NCBI RefSeq assembly: GCF_020819595.1
Contig: NZ_JAJHNP010000009.1
Location: 248,001-312,000, forward strand
Reading direction: 5' to 3'
Origin: Streptomyces barringtoniae
GTDB taxonomy: Bacteria; Actinomycetota; Actinomycetes; Streptomycetales; Streptomycetaceae
DNA: 64,000 nt
In this document: piece after piece, positions 17,078 through 25,936 of the stretch
Position numbering within the stretch: position 1 is the stretch's first letter
Layout: each line of letters opens with the position of its first letter
The notes under the pieces: generated by a model
Told to the model about the DNA's origin: nothing
Databases searched by the model: none
Seen by the model: the letters and a program-made list of their open reading frames with translations, nothing else
Translations under genes and position numbers: made by a program

Positions 17078-17420
17078 CAGTCCTCGCCGTCGTTTCTGCC
17101 CGCGGTGCGCGCGGTGTTGTTACGGTCTCCGTCGGCCACGCTACAGCCTCGGCGTGAGCCACCGGTTCGGAACCGGAACCGGGACCGGCCGAAGCCTGAC
17201 CGGCCATGAAACCTGTAGCACGCGCTGTCGTGCAAATTCTGTGTGCCGGCCGTACGCCCCCTGTAACGCTTGCGCGACGCTTCTGGCGCGTACGGTCACG
17301 GAACGGGCACCGAGCTTGACGTGTCAGTGCCCTGGGGCAGACTTGGCCGGGAATGACACATTCGATCAAGGCCCGTGCGATGAGCGAAGGCGCCGAACGG
17401 CCAGTGGGGGACACGGAGAG
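17078..17420. other. Divergent control region between two kinase genes
   Basis: No gene in 343 bases. For the rightward gene a candidate promoter is TTGACG (17316-17321) and CAGACT (17338-17343) with a 16-base spacer. No clear operator was found. Confidence 0.4.
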
Positions 17421-19052
17421 ATGAGCCAGGACGGCGCACACGGCCGGTACGCGGGGCAGTCGCTGGCCGGTGGTCGCTACCAGCTGCGGGACCTGCTCGG
17501 CGAGGGCGGCATGGCCTCGGTGCACCTTGCGTACGACGCCGTGCTCGACCGCCAGGTCGCGATCAAGACGCTCCACACGGAACTCGGCAGGGAACAGGCG
17601 TTCCGCGAGCGCTTTCGCCGCGAGGCCCAGGCCGTGGCCAAGCTCACGCACACCAACATCGTGTCGGTCTTCGACACCGGCGAGGACGATCTCGGTGGTC
17701 TGACGACCCCCTACATCGTCATGGAGTACGTCGAGGGCCGCCCGCTGGGTTCGGCCCTCGAGGAGGACATCCGGCAGTACGGCGCCATGCCCGCCGACAA
17801 GGCGCTGAAGGTCACCGCGGACGTGCTGGCCGCGCTGGAGATCAGCCACGAGATGGGGCTGGTCCACCGCGACATCAAGCCGGGCAACGTGATGGTGACC
17901 AGGCGTGGCGTGGTCAAGGTCATGGACTTCGGCATCGCCCGGGCCATGCAGTCCGGTGTGACGTCGATGACACAGACCGGCATGGTCGTCGGCACCCCGC
18001 AGTACCTCTCGCCCGAGCAGGCCCTCGGCCGTGGCGTGGACGCCCGTTCCGACCTGTACTCGGTCGGCATCATGCTGTTCCAGCTGGTCACCGGGCGCCT
18101 CCCGTTCGACGCGGACTCCCCGCTGGCGATCGCGTACGCGCACGTGCAGGAGGAGCCGGTCGCGCCCTCCTCGATCAACCGTTCGCTGCCGCCCGCGGTG
18201 GACGCGCTGGTCGCCCGCGCGCTGAAGAAGAACCCGAACGAGCGTTTCCCGACCGCCGAGGCCATGCGCGACGAGTGCCTGCGCGTCGCCGCGTCCTTCC
18301 AGGCGGCCGCGCCGAGCATCGTGCCCGGCGCCGGGCCGACGCAGAGCGGCGCGGGCGTCGGCTCCGCGGTGTTCCCGCCGGTCGACCGGACCGCACAGGC
18401 GGCCCCCGGGCCGGTCCAGACGCCGTACCAGCCGGGCCCGTACGGCGCCCCGCAGACGCCTGCCGCGGCCTACGGCTATCCGCAGCAGGCCGGCTACCAG
18501 ACGCCGCCTCCGATGGGCTACGGGCCACAGGCCGCGTCGACCCCGCCGCCGTACACGATCTCGCCGCAGACGGCCGCGCAGCCGTCCGCTCCGGGCTCGG
18601 GCGGCAAGAGCAACAAGCCGGTGATCATCGGATCGGTCGCGGTGTCGCTCGTCGCGGTCGTCGCCCTGATCGTCGCGCTGACGATGAACAGCGGCGGCAG
18701 TGACGACAAGGGCGGCAGCGGCGGCGCAAGCGCCTCGGCGTCCGCCTCCCACCCGGCGGGCTACCGCGGGCCGGACCGGACCCGGGTCATCGACAAGACC
18801 AAGTGCACGGATCCGACGGAGTCCTGGGACGACGCGAAGAAGATCATGCTGCCCGACTTCCGGTACAAGGACATCAACTCCGTGAAGGCCTGCTTCCAGG
18901 CCGCGGGCTGGCAGTACAAGATCACTACGCAGGACGACAACACCTGGGGCAAGGACACCGTCCTGGACCAGTTCCCGGCCGAGGGCACGGACGTCGACAA
19001 GAAGGACCCGGGCACGATCGACCTCACGGTCTCGACGGGCAACCCTGCCTGA
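17421..19052 (+). CDS. Membrane Ser/Thr protein kinase with one PASTA-like domain
   Basis: A 543-residue Hanks-type kinase. The catalytic domain covers residues 20-275: LGEGGMASV, VAIK (Lys about 49), HRDIKPGN, DFGIA and TSMTQTGMVVGTPQY. A Pro/Gln/Tyr-rich cytosolic linker (275-395) precedes a single membrane helix (about 398-418). The exterior part ends in one PASTA-like module, residues about 470-543, which in relatives senses peptidoglycan fragments or beta-lactams. Two cysteines (TKCTD, KACFQ) could pair outside. The frame extends upstream to 16797 only as antisense; ATG 17421 follows GGGGGA and matches the kinase start. Likely one of several kinases tuning wall growth or antibiotic production. 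Confidence 0.88.
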   Translation: MSQDGAHGRYAGQSLAGGRYQLRDLLGEGGMASVHLAYDAVLDRQVAIKTLHTELGREQAFRERFRREAQAVAKLTHTNIVSVFDTGEDDLGGLTTPYIVMEYVEGRPLGSALEEDIRQYGAMPADKALKVTADVLAALEISHEMGLVHRDIKPGNVMVTRRGVVKVMDFGIARAMQSGVTSMTQTGMVVGTPQYLSPEQALGRGVDARSDLYSVGIMLFQLVTGRLPFDADSPLAIAYAHVQEEPVAPSSINRSLPPAVDALVARALKKNPNERFPTAEAMRDECLRVAASFQAAAPSIVPGAGPTQSGAGVGSAVFPPVDRTAQAAPGPVQTPYQPGPYGAPQTPAAAYGYPQQAGYQTPPPMGYGPQAASTPPPYTISPQTAAQPSAPGSGGKSNKPVIIGSVAVSLVAVVALIVALTMNSGGSDDKGGSGGASASASASHPAGYRGPDRTRVIDKTKCTDPTESWDDAKKIMLPDFRYKDINSVKACFQAAGWQYKITTQDDNTWGKDTVLDQFPAEGTDVDKKDPGTIDLTVSTGNPA

Positions 19053-19109
19053 CACCGGCCGTCCGCGAGAGACGGGCAGGAGACGGTCAGTAGACAGGCA
19101 GGAGACAGG

Positions 19110-19141
19110 GGAGCCCGGCACGGTCGTCCGTGCCGGGCTCC
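19110..19141. terminator. Rho-independent style hairpin after the PASTA kinase
   Basis: Perfect 14-bp stem GGAGCCCGGCACGG (19110-19123) with its complement at 19128-19141 and a 4-base loop TCGT, between the convergent kinase and the proteasome activator gene. It can act in both directions. Confidence 0.8.
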
Positions 19142-19181
19142 ATTCATCCGGGCTCCATTTATTACGGGTACGCCCGCCTCG

Positions 19182-19745
19182 TTACAGGTAGGGGCCGCCC
19201 GAGCGGCCGGCGGCGCGAGGGTCGTCGCCGCCCTCGTGGCCGGTCACGCCCGGCGGGAGCGCGCGGCGCATCTGCTCCAGCTGGGCTCGCGCGGCCATCT
19301 GCTGGGCGAACAGCGTCGTCTGGATCCCGTGGAAGAGGCCTTCCAGCCAGCCCACCAACTGCGCCTGCGCGATGCGCAGTTCCGCGTCGCTCGGGGTGGC
19401 GTCGTCGTTGAACGGCAGGGAGAGCCGCTCCAGTTCCTCGACCAGCTCCGGCGCGAGGCCGTCCTCCAGCTCCTTCACCGAGCTGGCGTGGATCTCCTTG
19501 AGCCGCACCCGGCTCGCCTCGTCCAGAGGGGCCGCGCGCACCTCCTCCAGGAGCTGCTTGATCATGCTGCCGATCCGCATGACCTTGGCCGGCTGTTCCA
19601 CCTGCTCCGTCAGCGGGGTCTCACGGGACTCGTCGTCCCCATTGCCGCCGCCGAGCGCCATCCCGTCCTGGCCCACGACGAGGATCTGGGGGTTCTCCGG
19701 CGACCGTTCGTTCCTCGGCATCTCCATGCCGCCATTCTCTCGCAC
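19182..19745 (-). CDS. bpa: Bacterial proteasome activator Bpa (PafE)
   Basis: A 187-residue protein that matches Bpa/PafE: a disordered N-terminus, four long helices (residues 55-165) that form the dodecameric ring, and the C-terminal tail ending GGPYL, with the Tyr-X end that docks into the 20S proteasome and opens its gate. It promotes ATP-independent degradation of unfolded proteins and of some native regulators such as HspR. Start choice: GTG 19745 has GAGG 7 bases upstream; ATG 19727 (MEMPRNE) is the usual annotation and equally possible. Convergent with the kinase gene; no operon partner. Confidence 0.88.
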   Translation of the reverse strand: MRENGGMEMPRNERSPENPQILVVGQDGMALGGGNGDDESRETPLTEQVEQPAKVMRIGSMIKQLLEEVRAAPLDEASRVRLKEIHASSVKELEDGLAPELVEELERLSLPFNDDATPSDAELRIAQAQLVGWLEGLFHGIQTTLFAQQMAARAQLEQMRRALPPGVTGHEGGDDPRAAGRSGGPYL

Positions 19746-19900
19746 CCGTACACCTCATCACCGTGGTGCCCCCTCGTGGGGCTGATCCACCGTTTAGACC
19801 CGACGGCCCAATCTGAAATGCCCTTATCGCCCTTGAATGTGAGGCTTATTCCTGCCGGTCACCCATCGATCACGACATCCGGCTCCGGGAGGTCACCGAC

Positions 19901-20788
19901 GTGACTCCATGGCTGCGCATCACGCTCCGCTGCATACGCCCGCTGCTCGTCCTCGGCATACGGCCGCTGCTCGTCCTCGCGGTGGCCCTGCCCGCGTGCG
20001 GCACCGTCACCGACGACGCCACGAGCGCGTACGCCGCCGAGCCCGCCCAGAGAGGCTCCACCGACCCCGACCCACCGGACCGGCCGACGCCCGACGAAGC
20101 GCAACGCCCAGCCCCTGGAGACCCGGCCCGCACGGCGCCCGGGGACGCGGGCCGCCCGGCCCGCACCGGCCGCCCGGAACACTCAGCACACGGCGGCCGC
20201 GGACCGACGGACGGCGCCGCTCGGGAGCCGTCGGGCGACATGGGCCCCGATCACAGTCCGAGTCACGGTCGCGGTCACGGTCACGGTGGCGGTCATGACG
20301 GCCACAGTCACGGTGACGGTCACGGCTACGGCGGCTTCCCGGCCACCGGCCCCTTGCCGATCTCCCCGATCTTCCCGATCTCCCCAGTCCTCCCCATGCC
20401 CTCTGATTCCGCCTCCGCCTTGTACCGTCCGACGGCCGTCGAGCCGACCCGTGCGGGCAGCCGGGCCGGGGAGGGGCGGATGCGGCCGGGCCGACCGGAC
20501 GGCCCCGCGGCCGAGGTCGAGGGCGACGACGACCCGGTACCCACCCAGGTCCCCCGCACCGGCCGGGCGGAGGAACCGGAGACCACGGACCTCCCGACCA
20601 CGGCACCGACGGCTCCGACCGCCCCCGGCGAGGCCGGCCTCACCCACCCCCCGGCCCAGAACGCCGTCCCCCAGGGCACGAACCCCTCCGAGCCGGTCCT
20701 GCAGGTACTCCCCCTGGGCAGCGGGCTGATCCTCATAGGCCTGGGCCTGGCCCTGGCCTTCCTGGGCCTCAGACTCCGCAGAGACTGA
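19901..20788 (+). CDS. Surface protein with signal sequence, His-rich segment and C-terminal membrane anchor
   Basis: A 295-residue low-complexity protein. The N-terminus has an Arg-rich n-region, a hydrophobic core and LPAC (Cys33), a plausible lipobox, so it may be a lipoprotein. A histidine/glycine-rich stretch at residues 118-146 (repeated HG and HS pairs) could bind zinc, nickel or copper. The C-terminus ends VLPLGSG, a hydrophobic helix and RLRRD, laid out like a sortase signal but without a true LPxTG or LAxTG box. GGGAGG upstream supports GTG 19901. I do not recognise a family; function could be metal binding at the cell surface. Confidence 0.65.
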   Translation: MTPWLRITLRCIRPLLVLGIRPLLVLAVALPACGTVTDDATSAYAAEPAQRGSTDPDPPDRPTPDEAQRPAPGDPARTAPGDAGRPARTGRPEHSAHGGRGPTDGAAREPSGDMGPDHSPSHGRGHGHGGGHDGHSHGDGHGYGGFPATGPLPISPIFPISPVLPMPSDSASALYRPTAVEPTRAGSRAGEGRMRPGRPDGPAAEVEGDDDPVPTQVPRTGRAEEPETTDLPTTAPTAPTAPGEAGLTHPPAQNAVPQGTNPSEPVLQVLPLGSGLILIGLGLALAFLGLRLRRD

Positions 20789-21123
20789 CCGCACAGTCGC
20801 GGCCGACCGCCGTCCCTGCGCAGCTGCCGACAGGCGTGCCACCCGATCCCCGCCCGCCCAGCAGCGGCCGTCGAGGCGCCACAGCTGCGGGCAGTCGTGC
20901 CACTGGGGCGGCACGGGTGGGCGGTGGGCCCCCCGCTCGAGCGAGGCCGAGAGGGGGAGGCACCCCGGCAAGCGCCGGCCAGCTGCCGCACTCCCGGCCC
21001 GCACCAACACCGGCCGCTCATGCACCACCGGCGCCCCCGCACCCGCACCCGGCACCCGGCACCCGGCACCCGGCGCAGCCAACCCCGCGGCACCGGGCAC
21101 CGCGCCGCTCCAGCTCCCCGGCG
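20789..21123. other. Proline-codon-like GC-rich spacer with short CACCCGG repeats
   Basis: No credible gene in 335 bases between convergent genes. Near 21044-21075 a 7-base unit ggcaccc repeats about four times in tandem. No hairpin as strong as the other terminators was seen. Confidence 0.45.
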
Positions 21124-22104
21124 TTACGACGTGACCAGCAGCACCTTCCCCACGTGCCCGCTGGCCTCCACCACGCGATGCCCCTCGGCCGCCTCCGCCA
21201 TCGGCACCTCGCGATCCACCACCGGCCGCACATGCCCGCCGGCCAGCAACGGCCACACATGCTCCCGCACAGCCGCCACGATCGCCGCCTTCTCACTCAG
21301 CGGCCGCGCCCGCAGCGAGGTCGCACTGATAGCGGCCCGCTTGTTCAGCAGCGTGCCGATGTTCAGCTCCCCCTTCACGCCGCCCTGCATGCCGATGATC
21401 GCGAGCCGCCCGCTGACGGCGAGCGCCTGGACGTTGCGGTCCAGGTATTTCGCGCCCATGTTGTCGAGGATGACGTCGGCCCCCGCGCCCCCGGTGGCCT
21501 GCTTGATCTCGGCGACGAAGTCCTGCTCGCGGTAGTTGACGAGGATGTCCGCGCCCAGCTCGGCGCAGCGCTCCAGCTTCTCCTTCGTACCGGCCGTCAC
21601 CGCCACCTTGGCCCCGACGGCCTTGGCGAGCTGGATCGCCATGGTGCCGATGCCGCTGGACCCGCCGTGCACGAGCAGCGTCTCACCGGGCCGCAGATGG
21701 GCGATCATGAACACGTTGGACCAGACCGTGCAGACGACCTCGGGCAGCGCGGCCGCCTGCTTGAGGTCGACACCCTCGGGCACGGGCAGCAACTGCCCGG
21801 CGGGTACGACGACCTTCTCGGCGTACCCACCGCCCGAGAGCAGCGCGCACACCTCGTCGCCGACGGCCCAGCCGGACACTCCGGAGCCGACCGCGGCGAT
21901 CCTGCCGGAGCACTCCAGACCGGGGTAGGGGGAGGCGCCGGGCGGCGGGTTGTAGAAGCCCTGCCGCTGCAGGACGTCGGCACGGTTGACGGCGCTGGCC
22001 ACCACCTCGACCAGCACCTCGCCCTCGCCGGGTACCGGATCGGGGACCTCCGCCCACACCAGCGCCTCGGGACCACCAGGTTCGGGAATCGTGATCGCAT
22101 GCAT
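21124..22104 (-). CDS. Zinc-independent quinone oxidoreductase (MDR family)
   Basis: A 326-residue medium-chain dehydrogenase/reductase of the quinone oxidoreductase group. It has the N-terminal catalytic fold (EVPDPVPGEGEVLV, VNRADVLQRQG, YPGLECSG) and the NADPH-binding site HGGSSGIGTMAIQLAK around residue 147, with no zinc ligands. The family reduces quinones or enones with NADPH and often protects against oxidative stress; the closest pattern is PIG3-like. The coding frame runs further upstream, but MHAITIPEPGG at ATG 22104 is the standard start. Monocistronic, with a ParB site 97 bases upstream. Confidence 0.85.
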   Translation of the reverse strand: MHAITIPEPGGPEALVWAEVPDPVPGEGEVLVEVVASAVNRADVLQRQGFYNPPPGASPYPGLECSGRIAAVGSGVSGWAVGDEVCALLSGGGYAEKVVVPAGQLLPVPEGVDLKQAAALPEVVCTVWSNVFMIAHLRPGETLLVHGGSSGIGTMAIQLAKAVGAKVAVTAGTKEKLERCAELGADILVNYREQDFVAEIKQATGGAGADVILDNMGAKYLDRNVQALAVSGRLAIIGMQGGVKGELNIGTLLNKRAAISATSLRARPLSEKAAIVAAVREHVWPLLAGGHVRPVVDREVPMAEAAEGHRVVEASGHVGKVLLVTS

Positions 22105-22200
22105 GCCCGTGACGCTACTCCCCGCGGATGCCGTCCACGGGTCAGACCCGCTCGCTCGAACACGCCCGCACGATGGGGATCCGCCGGCCCACCTCACCCC

Positions 22201-22214
22201 GTTTCACGTGAAAC
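22201..22214. promoter_or_regulatory. parS: parS chromosome partition site (perfect)
   Basis: GTTTCACGTGAAAC matches the streptomycete ParB-binding consensus exactly. It overlaps the stop codon of moeA. In this genus more than twenty such sites cluster around the origin, so it also dates the window as origin-proximal. Confidence 0.9.
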
Positions 22215-23553
22215 ACACCTCGACTCCGGCGGTCGCCCAGGGCAGGTCCAGCAGCTCCGCCTCTTCCCCCTGCCGGGCCCCGCCGGGTGGTACGACGGCC
22301 AGCGCATCGGCGGCGGCGATGCCGCGGAGCATGGCCGGACCGTTGTAGTGCAGCGGTACGGCACGGTCGCCGCGCAGCACCACGGGGATCAGCCGGGTGT
22401 CGTGGGGATGCCCCTGCACCGCCTCGCCGAGCGGCAGCGTGTACGGCTCCGGGGCCGGGTGGGCGGCCAGAGTGCGCAACAGCGGCTCGGCGAGGGTGAG
22501 CAGGCCGGACACGGCCGCGAGGGGGTTGCCGGGGAGGCCGACGAGGTGCTGGGCGTCCTTGGTGCGGGCCAGCAGCATGGGGTGTCCGGGGCGCACCTTG
22601 ACGCCGTCGACGAGGAGTTCGGCGTCGATGCGCTTCAGGATGGGGTGCACGTGGTCGACGGGCCCGCCGGCGGTGCCGCCCGTGGTGACGATGAGGTCGG
22701 CCTCGGAGCCGGTGACGGCCCGGTGCAGGGCCTTGGCGTCGTCGCCGATCCGGCGCACCTTGACGACCTCGGCGCCGAGCGCGCGCAGCCACGGCGGCAG
22801 CATCGGGCCGAGCGCGTCCCGGATCAGCCCGTCGCGCGGCAGCCCCTCGGCCAGCAGTTCGTCGCCGAGCACGAGGACTTCGGCACGGGGCCGCGGTACG
22901 GCGGTGACGGTGTCGTATCCGGCCGCCGCGGCGAGCCCAAGGACGGCGGGGGTGACCCGGGTGCCGACGGGCAGCAATTGGTCGCCGCTGCGGCACTCCT
23001 GGCCGCGCGGGCGGATGTCCTGGCCGTGCACGATCTCCCGCGTGGCGTGGAGCCGCCCCTGCGCGTCGGTACGGCCGTGCTCGCTCCGCAGGACCGCGGT
23101 GGTGTCGGCCGGGATGCGGGCGCCGGTGGCGATACGGACCGCCACGCCGTCGGTGAGCGGCTCGGGCTGCGCGTGCCCGGCGAGCACGCCCTCGTCGCGC
23201 ACCTCCCAGGGACCGGGCCCTGCGACCGCCCAGCCGTCCATCGCGGAGGTGTCGAAGGAGGGCAGGTCGGTGAGTGCGTCGAGCGGGGCGGCCAGGACCA
23301 GGCCGAGGGCGTGGCCGAGGGGCACGGACACGGGGGCGCTGCGGACCCGGGAGCGTGCGGCGCGGGCGGCGATCTCGCGGGCCTGGGCCCATGGGGTGGC
23401 CCGGTGCCGCTCGCCGTGTGCTTCCGGCGCCGGAGCGGGCACCTGGCCCGCGCGTTCGTCCTTGGCTTCCCTCACGAGGGCCAGGGCCTCCTCGACGTCG
23501 AGGTCGTCGCTGTCCTCGGCGGGCGCTCCGGCCCGGGTTCCGGGGGCGGTCAT
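22204..23553 (-). CDS. moeA: Molybdopterin molybdotransferase MoeA
   Basis: A 449-residue MoeA-type enzyme that inserts molybdate into adenylylated molybdopterin to finish the molybdenum cofactor. Visible features are the MoeA N-terminal region with DTSAMDGWAV (residues about 101-110), the MoCF-binding domain with TTGGTAGGPVDHV (near residue 269) and GLPGNPLAAVS, and a C-terminal beta domain. In the SAMDG and TGG motifs the usual ligand residues are present; the common T-G-G-x-S is TGGTA here. ATG 23553 overlaps the mobA-like stop (ATGA), so translation is coupled. The N-terminus carries a 45-residue acidic extension. Confidence 0.9.
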   Translation of the reverse strand: MTAPGTRAGAPAEDSDDLDVEEALALVREAKDERAGQVPAPAPEAHGERHRATPWAQAREIAARAARSRVRSAPVSVPLGHALGLVLAAPLDALTDLPSFDTSAMDGWAVAGPGPWEVRDEGVLAGHAQPEPLTDGVAVRIATGARIPADTTAVLRSEHGRTDAQGRLHATREIVHGQDIRPRGQECRSGDQLLPVGTRVTPAVLGLAAAAGYDTVTAVPRPRAEVLVLGDELLAEGLPRDGLIRDALGPMLPPWLRALGAEVVKVRRIGDDAKALHRAVTGSEADLIVTTGGTAGGPVDHVHPILKRIDAELLVDGVKVRPGHPMLLARTKDAQHLVGLPGNPLAAVSGLLTLAEPLLRTLAAHPAPEPYTLPLGEAVQGHPHDTRLIPVVLRGDRAVPLHYNGPAMLRGIAAADALAVVPPGGARQGEEAELLDLPWATAGVEVCFT

Positions 23554-24482
23554 CCGGCGTCCGGGGCGCTCGGGCCCCCGCTGCTCTCTTGCCCGCCCCC
23601 GCCGTTTTCTTTCCCGCCCCCGTTGTTCTCTTCCTCCCAGCGCAGCGCGAGCGCGGTCGCCTTGCGGGCGGCCTCGGCGACCGCGTCGGGGCCGCCCTTG
23701 CCCTGTGCCGCGGCGTAGCCGACGAGGAAGGTGGTCAGCGGGGCGGCGGGCCGAGCCACGCCGTGCGCGGCGTCACGGGCCAGGTCGAGCAGGACGCCGG
23801 TGTCGACGTCCAGGTCGATGCCCAGCTCGTCCTTGACTGCGGAGATCCATTCATCCAACACGTGCCCATGCTCCCTGATGCGTGCCCTGGCGTTGACGAG
23901 GTCGTCCCAGGTGTCGCAGTCGAAGGACGCGAGCGGATCCGGGACACGGGTGAGGCTGAGGGCGCCGGTCAGCCGGCGCAGGGGCAGTCCGGTCAGGCCG
24001 TCGGGTCCGGCCGCGAGGGCGGCCAGCTCGCGGCGGAGCGCGGCGGTGCGGTAGGCGGCCACGAGCGGCTGGTCACGGCCGTCGGCGTCGGTGAGCAGCG
24101 CGCCGTCGGCTCCGCTGTCGCCGAGGGCGGTCAGCAGGCGCCGCAGCGTGGCCGGCCGGAGGAAGGGCAGGTCGGCGGAGAGTACGACGGCGTGCTCGGC
24201 GGTGGTGTGCCGCAGGCCGGCTTCCAGCGCGGCGACCGGTCCCGCGCCGGGCGGTTCCTCGCGCGCCCAGAGCACCGGCCGCACGGTGGGCCGCCGGCCG
24301 GCCACCACAATGGTCGTCGCGGCGTCCGCGCAGGCCGCGAGCACCCGGTCGAGCAGCGCCCGGCCGCCGACCCGCAGACCGGGCTTGTCGGCCCCGCCGA
24401 GCCGCCGGGCGGCGCCGCCGGCCAGCACGACGGCGTCGTACGGCAAGGGCGTCCCGGGAGCGGCGGGGGCGTTGTCGGTCAC
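23550..24482 (-). CDS. MobA-like nucleotidyltransferase fused to a DUF6457-type domain
   Basis: A 310-residue fusion. Residues 10-205 form a MobA-type GTP:molybdenum-cofactor guanylyltransferase fold with LAGGAARRLGGADKP for the nucleotide and LSADLPF for magnesium. Residues about 212-285 (LDEWISAVKDELGIDLDVDTG) match a small helical domain often found alone next to molybdenum cofactor genes. A Gly/Asn-rich tail ends the protein. It probably builds the guanine dinucleotide form or acts together with MoeA, whose gene overlaps it. GTG 24482 start. The fusion suggests that the small domain helps cofactor handling. Confidence 0.82.
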   Translation of the reverse strand: MTDNAPAAPGTPLPYDAVVLAGGAARRLGGADKPGLRVGGRALLDRVLAACADAATTIVVAGRRPTVRPVLWAREEPPGAGPVAALEAGLRHTTAEHAVVLSADLPFLRPATLRRLLTALGDSGADGALLTDADGRDQPLVAAYRTAALRRELAALAAGPDGLTGLPLRRLTGALSLTRVPDPLASFDCDTWDDLVNARARIREHGHVLDEWISAVKDELGIDLDVDTGVLLDLARDAAHGVARPAAPLTTFLVGYAAAQGKGGPDAVAEAARKATALALRWEEENNGGGKENGGGGQESSGGPSAPDAG

Positions 24483-24520
24483 CCCCCGAGTATGTCCCGA
24501 GGGGCCTCACTCGTGTCTTC

Positions 24521-24549
24521 CGCGGGGGCCCTTCTTCGAGGGCCCCGCG
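24521..24549 (-). terminator. Terminator of bkd operon 2
   Basis: A GC-rich hairpin (CGCGGGGGCCC against GGGCCCCGCG, 8-base loop) starts 5 bases after the E2 stop and precedes the mobA-like gene, separating the two transcription units. Confidence 0.65.
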
Positions 24550-24553
24550 TGTG

Positions 24554-25936
24554 TCAGAGCGTGCGCAGAAGCACCGCCGGCTGTTCCACGCAGTCCGCCA
24601 CGTACCGCAGGAAGCCGCCCGCCGTGCCGCCGTCGCACACCCGGTGGTCGAAGGTGAGCGAGAGCTGTACGACTTGACGCACGGCCAGCTCGCCTTCGTG
24701 CACCCACGGTTTGGGGACGATCCGGCCGACGCCGAGCATGGCCGCCTCGGGGTGGTTGATGATCGGCGTGGAGCCGTCGACACCGAAGACACCGTAGTTG
24801 TTCAACGTGAAGGTCCCGCCGGTGAGTTCCCCGGGTGTGAGCGTCCCGGTGCGGGCGGCCTCGGTGAGCCGGGCGAACTCGGCGGTCAGCGCCTCGGCGT
24901 CGCGCGCGTGGGCGTCGCGGACGACCGGCACGACGAGCCCGCGTTCGGTCTGGGCGGCGAACCCGAGGTGGACCTGGTCGAGCTGGACGACCTCGCGGGC
25001 CTCGATGTCGACGTAGGAGTTCAGCTCGGGGAACCGGGCGAGCGCGGCCGTGCAGATGCGGGCGAGCAGCGCGAGCAGGGAGATCTTCGGTCCGCCGGCC
25101 GCGTTCATCGCCGCACGCGCGCGCATGAGTTCGGTCGCGTCGGCGTCGACCCAGCAGGTGGCGTCCGGGATCTCCCGGCGGCTGCGGGAGAGCTTGTCGG
25201 CGACCGCCCCGCGCACGCCCTTGAGGGGGACGCGGGTGCCCGCGGCCCGCGTGCCCGAAGCGGCAGCGGCTGCCACGGGGGTCGCGGCGGTGGCGTGTGC
25301 CGCGGTGGCGGGCGCCTCGGCCGTACGGCTGCCCACGACCGCCTTGGCCCGCAGGGCGCCCTCGACGTCCGCACGCAGGATCAGCCCGTCCGGGCCCGAG
25401 CCCGCCAGCTGCCGCAGGTCCACACCGCCCTCCCGGGCGAGCCGGCGGACCAGGGGGGAGATCACCGGCACCGGCCCCTCGGCCTGGAGCGCGTCCACGC
25501 GTGCGTGGGCCGTCCCGGCGTGCGCCGTTCCGTTGAAGGCGAGCGTTCCGCTGTCCGCACCGGTGCTGCCGTTCGCGGCACCTGTGGTCATCGGCGTGGG
25601 GCGCACCCTCCGGCGCCGGGCCGGAGCCTGTGCGGTGCCGTATCCGACCAGGACGTTGCCCGATCCCTCGGTGTCCGCCGCCGGGGCCTGCGGTCCCACC
25701 GCCACCGTCAGCAGCGGTGCGCCGACCGGCAGTTCGGTGCCCTCCTCGCCGAAGCGCGCGGTGACCACACCGCCGTACGGGCAGGGCACCTCGACCATCG
25801 CCTTGGCCGTCTCGACCTCGACGACCGGCTGGTCGACGGCGACGACGTCACCGACCTGGACCAGCCACCGGACGATCTCCGCCTCGGTGAGTCCCTCACC
25901 GAGGTCGGGGAGCTTGAACTCCAGCACCTGTGCCAT
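24554..25936 (-). CDS. bkdC: Branched-chain 2-oxoacid dehydrogenase E2, operon 2
   Basis: A 460-residue E2 with a lipoyl domain (VETAKAMVEV, Lys about residue 43), a subunit-binding domain (RRLAREGGVD...GPDGLILRADV) and the acyltransferase domain ending TFDHRVCDGG with the catalytic His and Asp. Its linker is Ala/Thr/Gly-rich and lacks the His repeat found in the operon 1 copy. ATG 25936 overlaps the E1 beta stop by one base (TGATG). An upstream frame extension to 25954 adds MGGRGL only and is less likely. Last gene of the operon; a terminator follows. Confidence 0.9.
   Translation of the reverse strand: MAQVLEFKLPDLGEGLTEAEIVRWLVQVGDVVAVDQPVVEVETAKAMVEVPCPYGGVVTARFGEEGTELPVGAPLLTVAVGPQAPAADTEGSGNVLVGYGTAQAPARRRRVRPTPMTTGAANGSTGADSGTLAFNGTAHAGTAHARVDALQAEGPVPVISPLVRRLAREGGVDLRQLAGSGPDGLILRADVEGALRAKAVVGSRTAEAPATAAHATAATPVAAAAASGTRAAGTRVPLKGVRGAVADKLSRSRREIPDATCWVDADATELMRARAAMNAAGGPKISLLALLARICTAALARFPELNSYVDIEAREVVQLDQVHLGFAAQTERGLVVPVVRDAHARDAEALTAEFARLTEAARTGTLTPGELTGGTFTLNNYGVFGVDGSTPIINHPEAAMLGVGRIVPKPWVHEGELAVRQVVQLSLTFDHRVCDGGTAGGFLRYVADCVEQPAVLLRTL

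Noticed and set aside
16341..19121. A 926-residue minus-strand frame across both kinases
   Set aside because: Antisense to the PASTA kinase, then out of frame within the other kinase; low-complexity His/Arg/Gly text.
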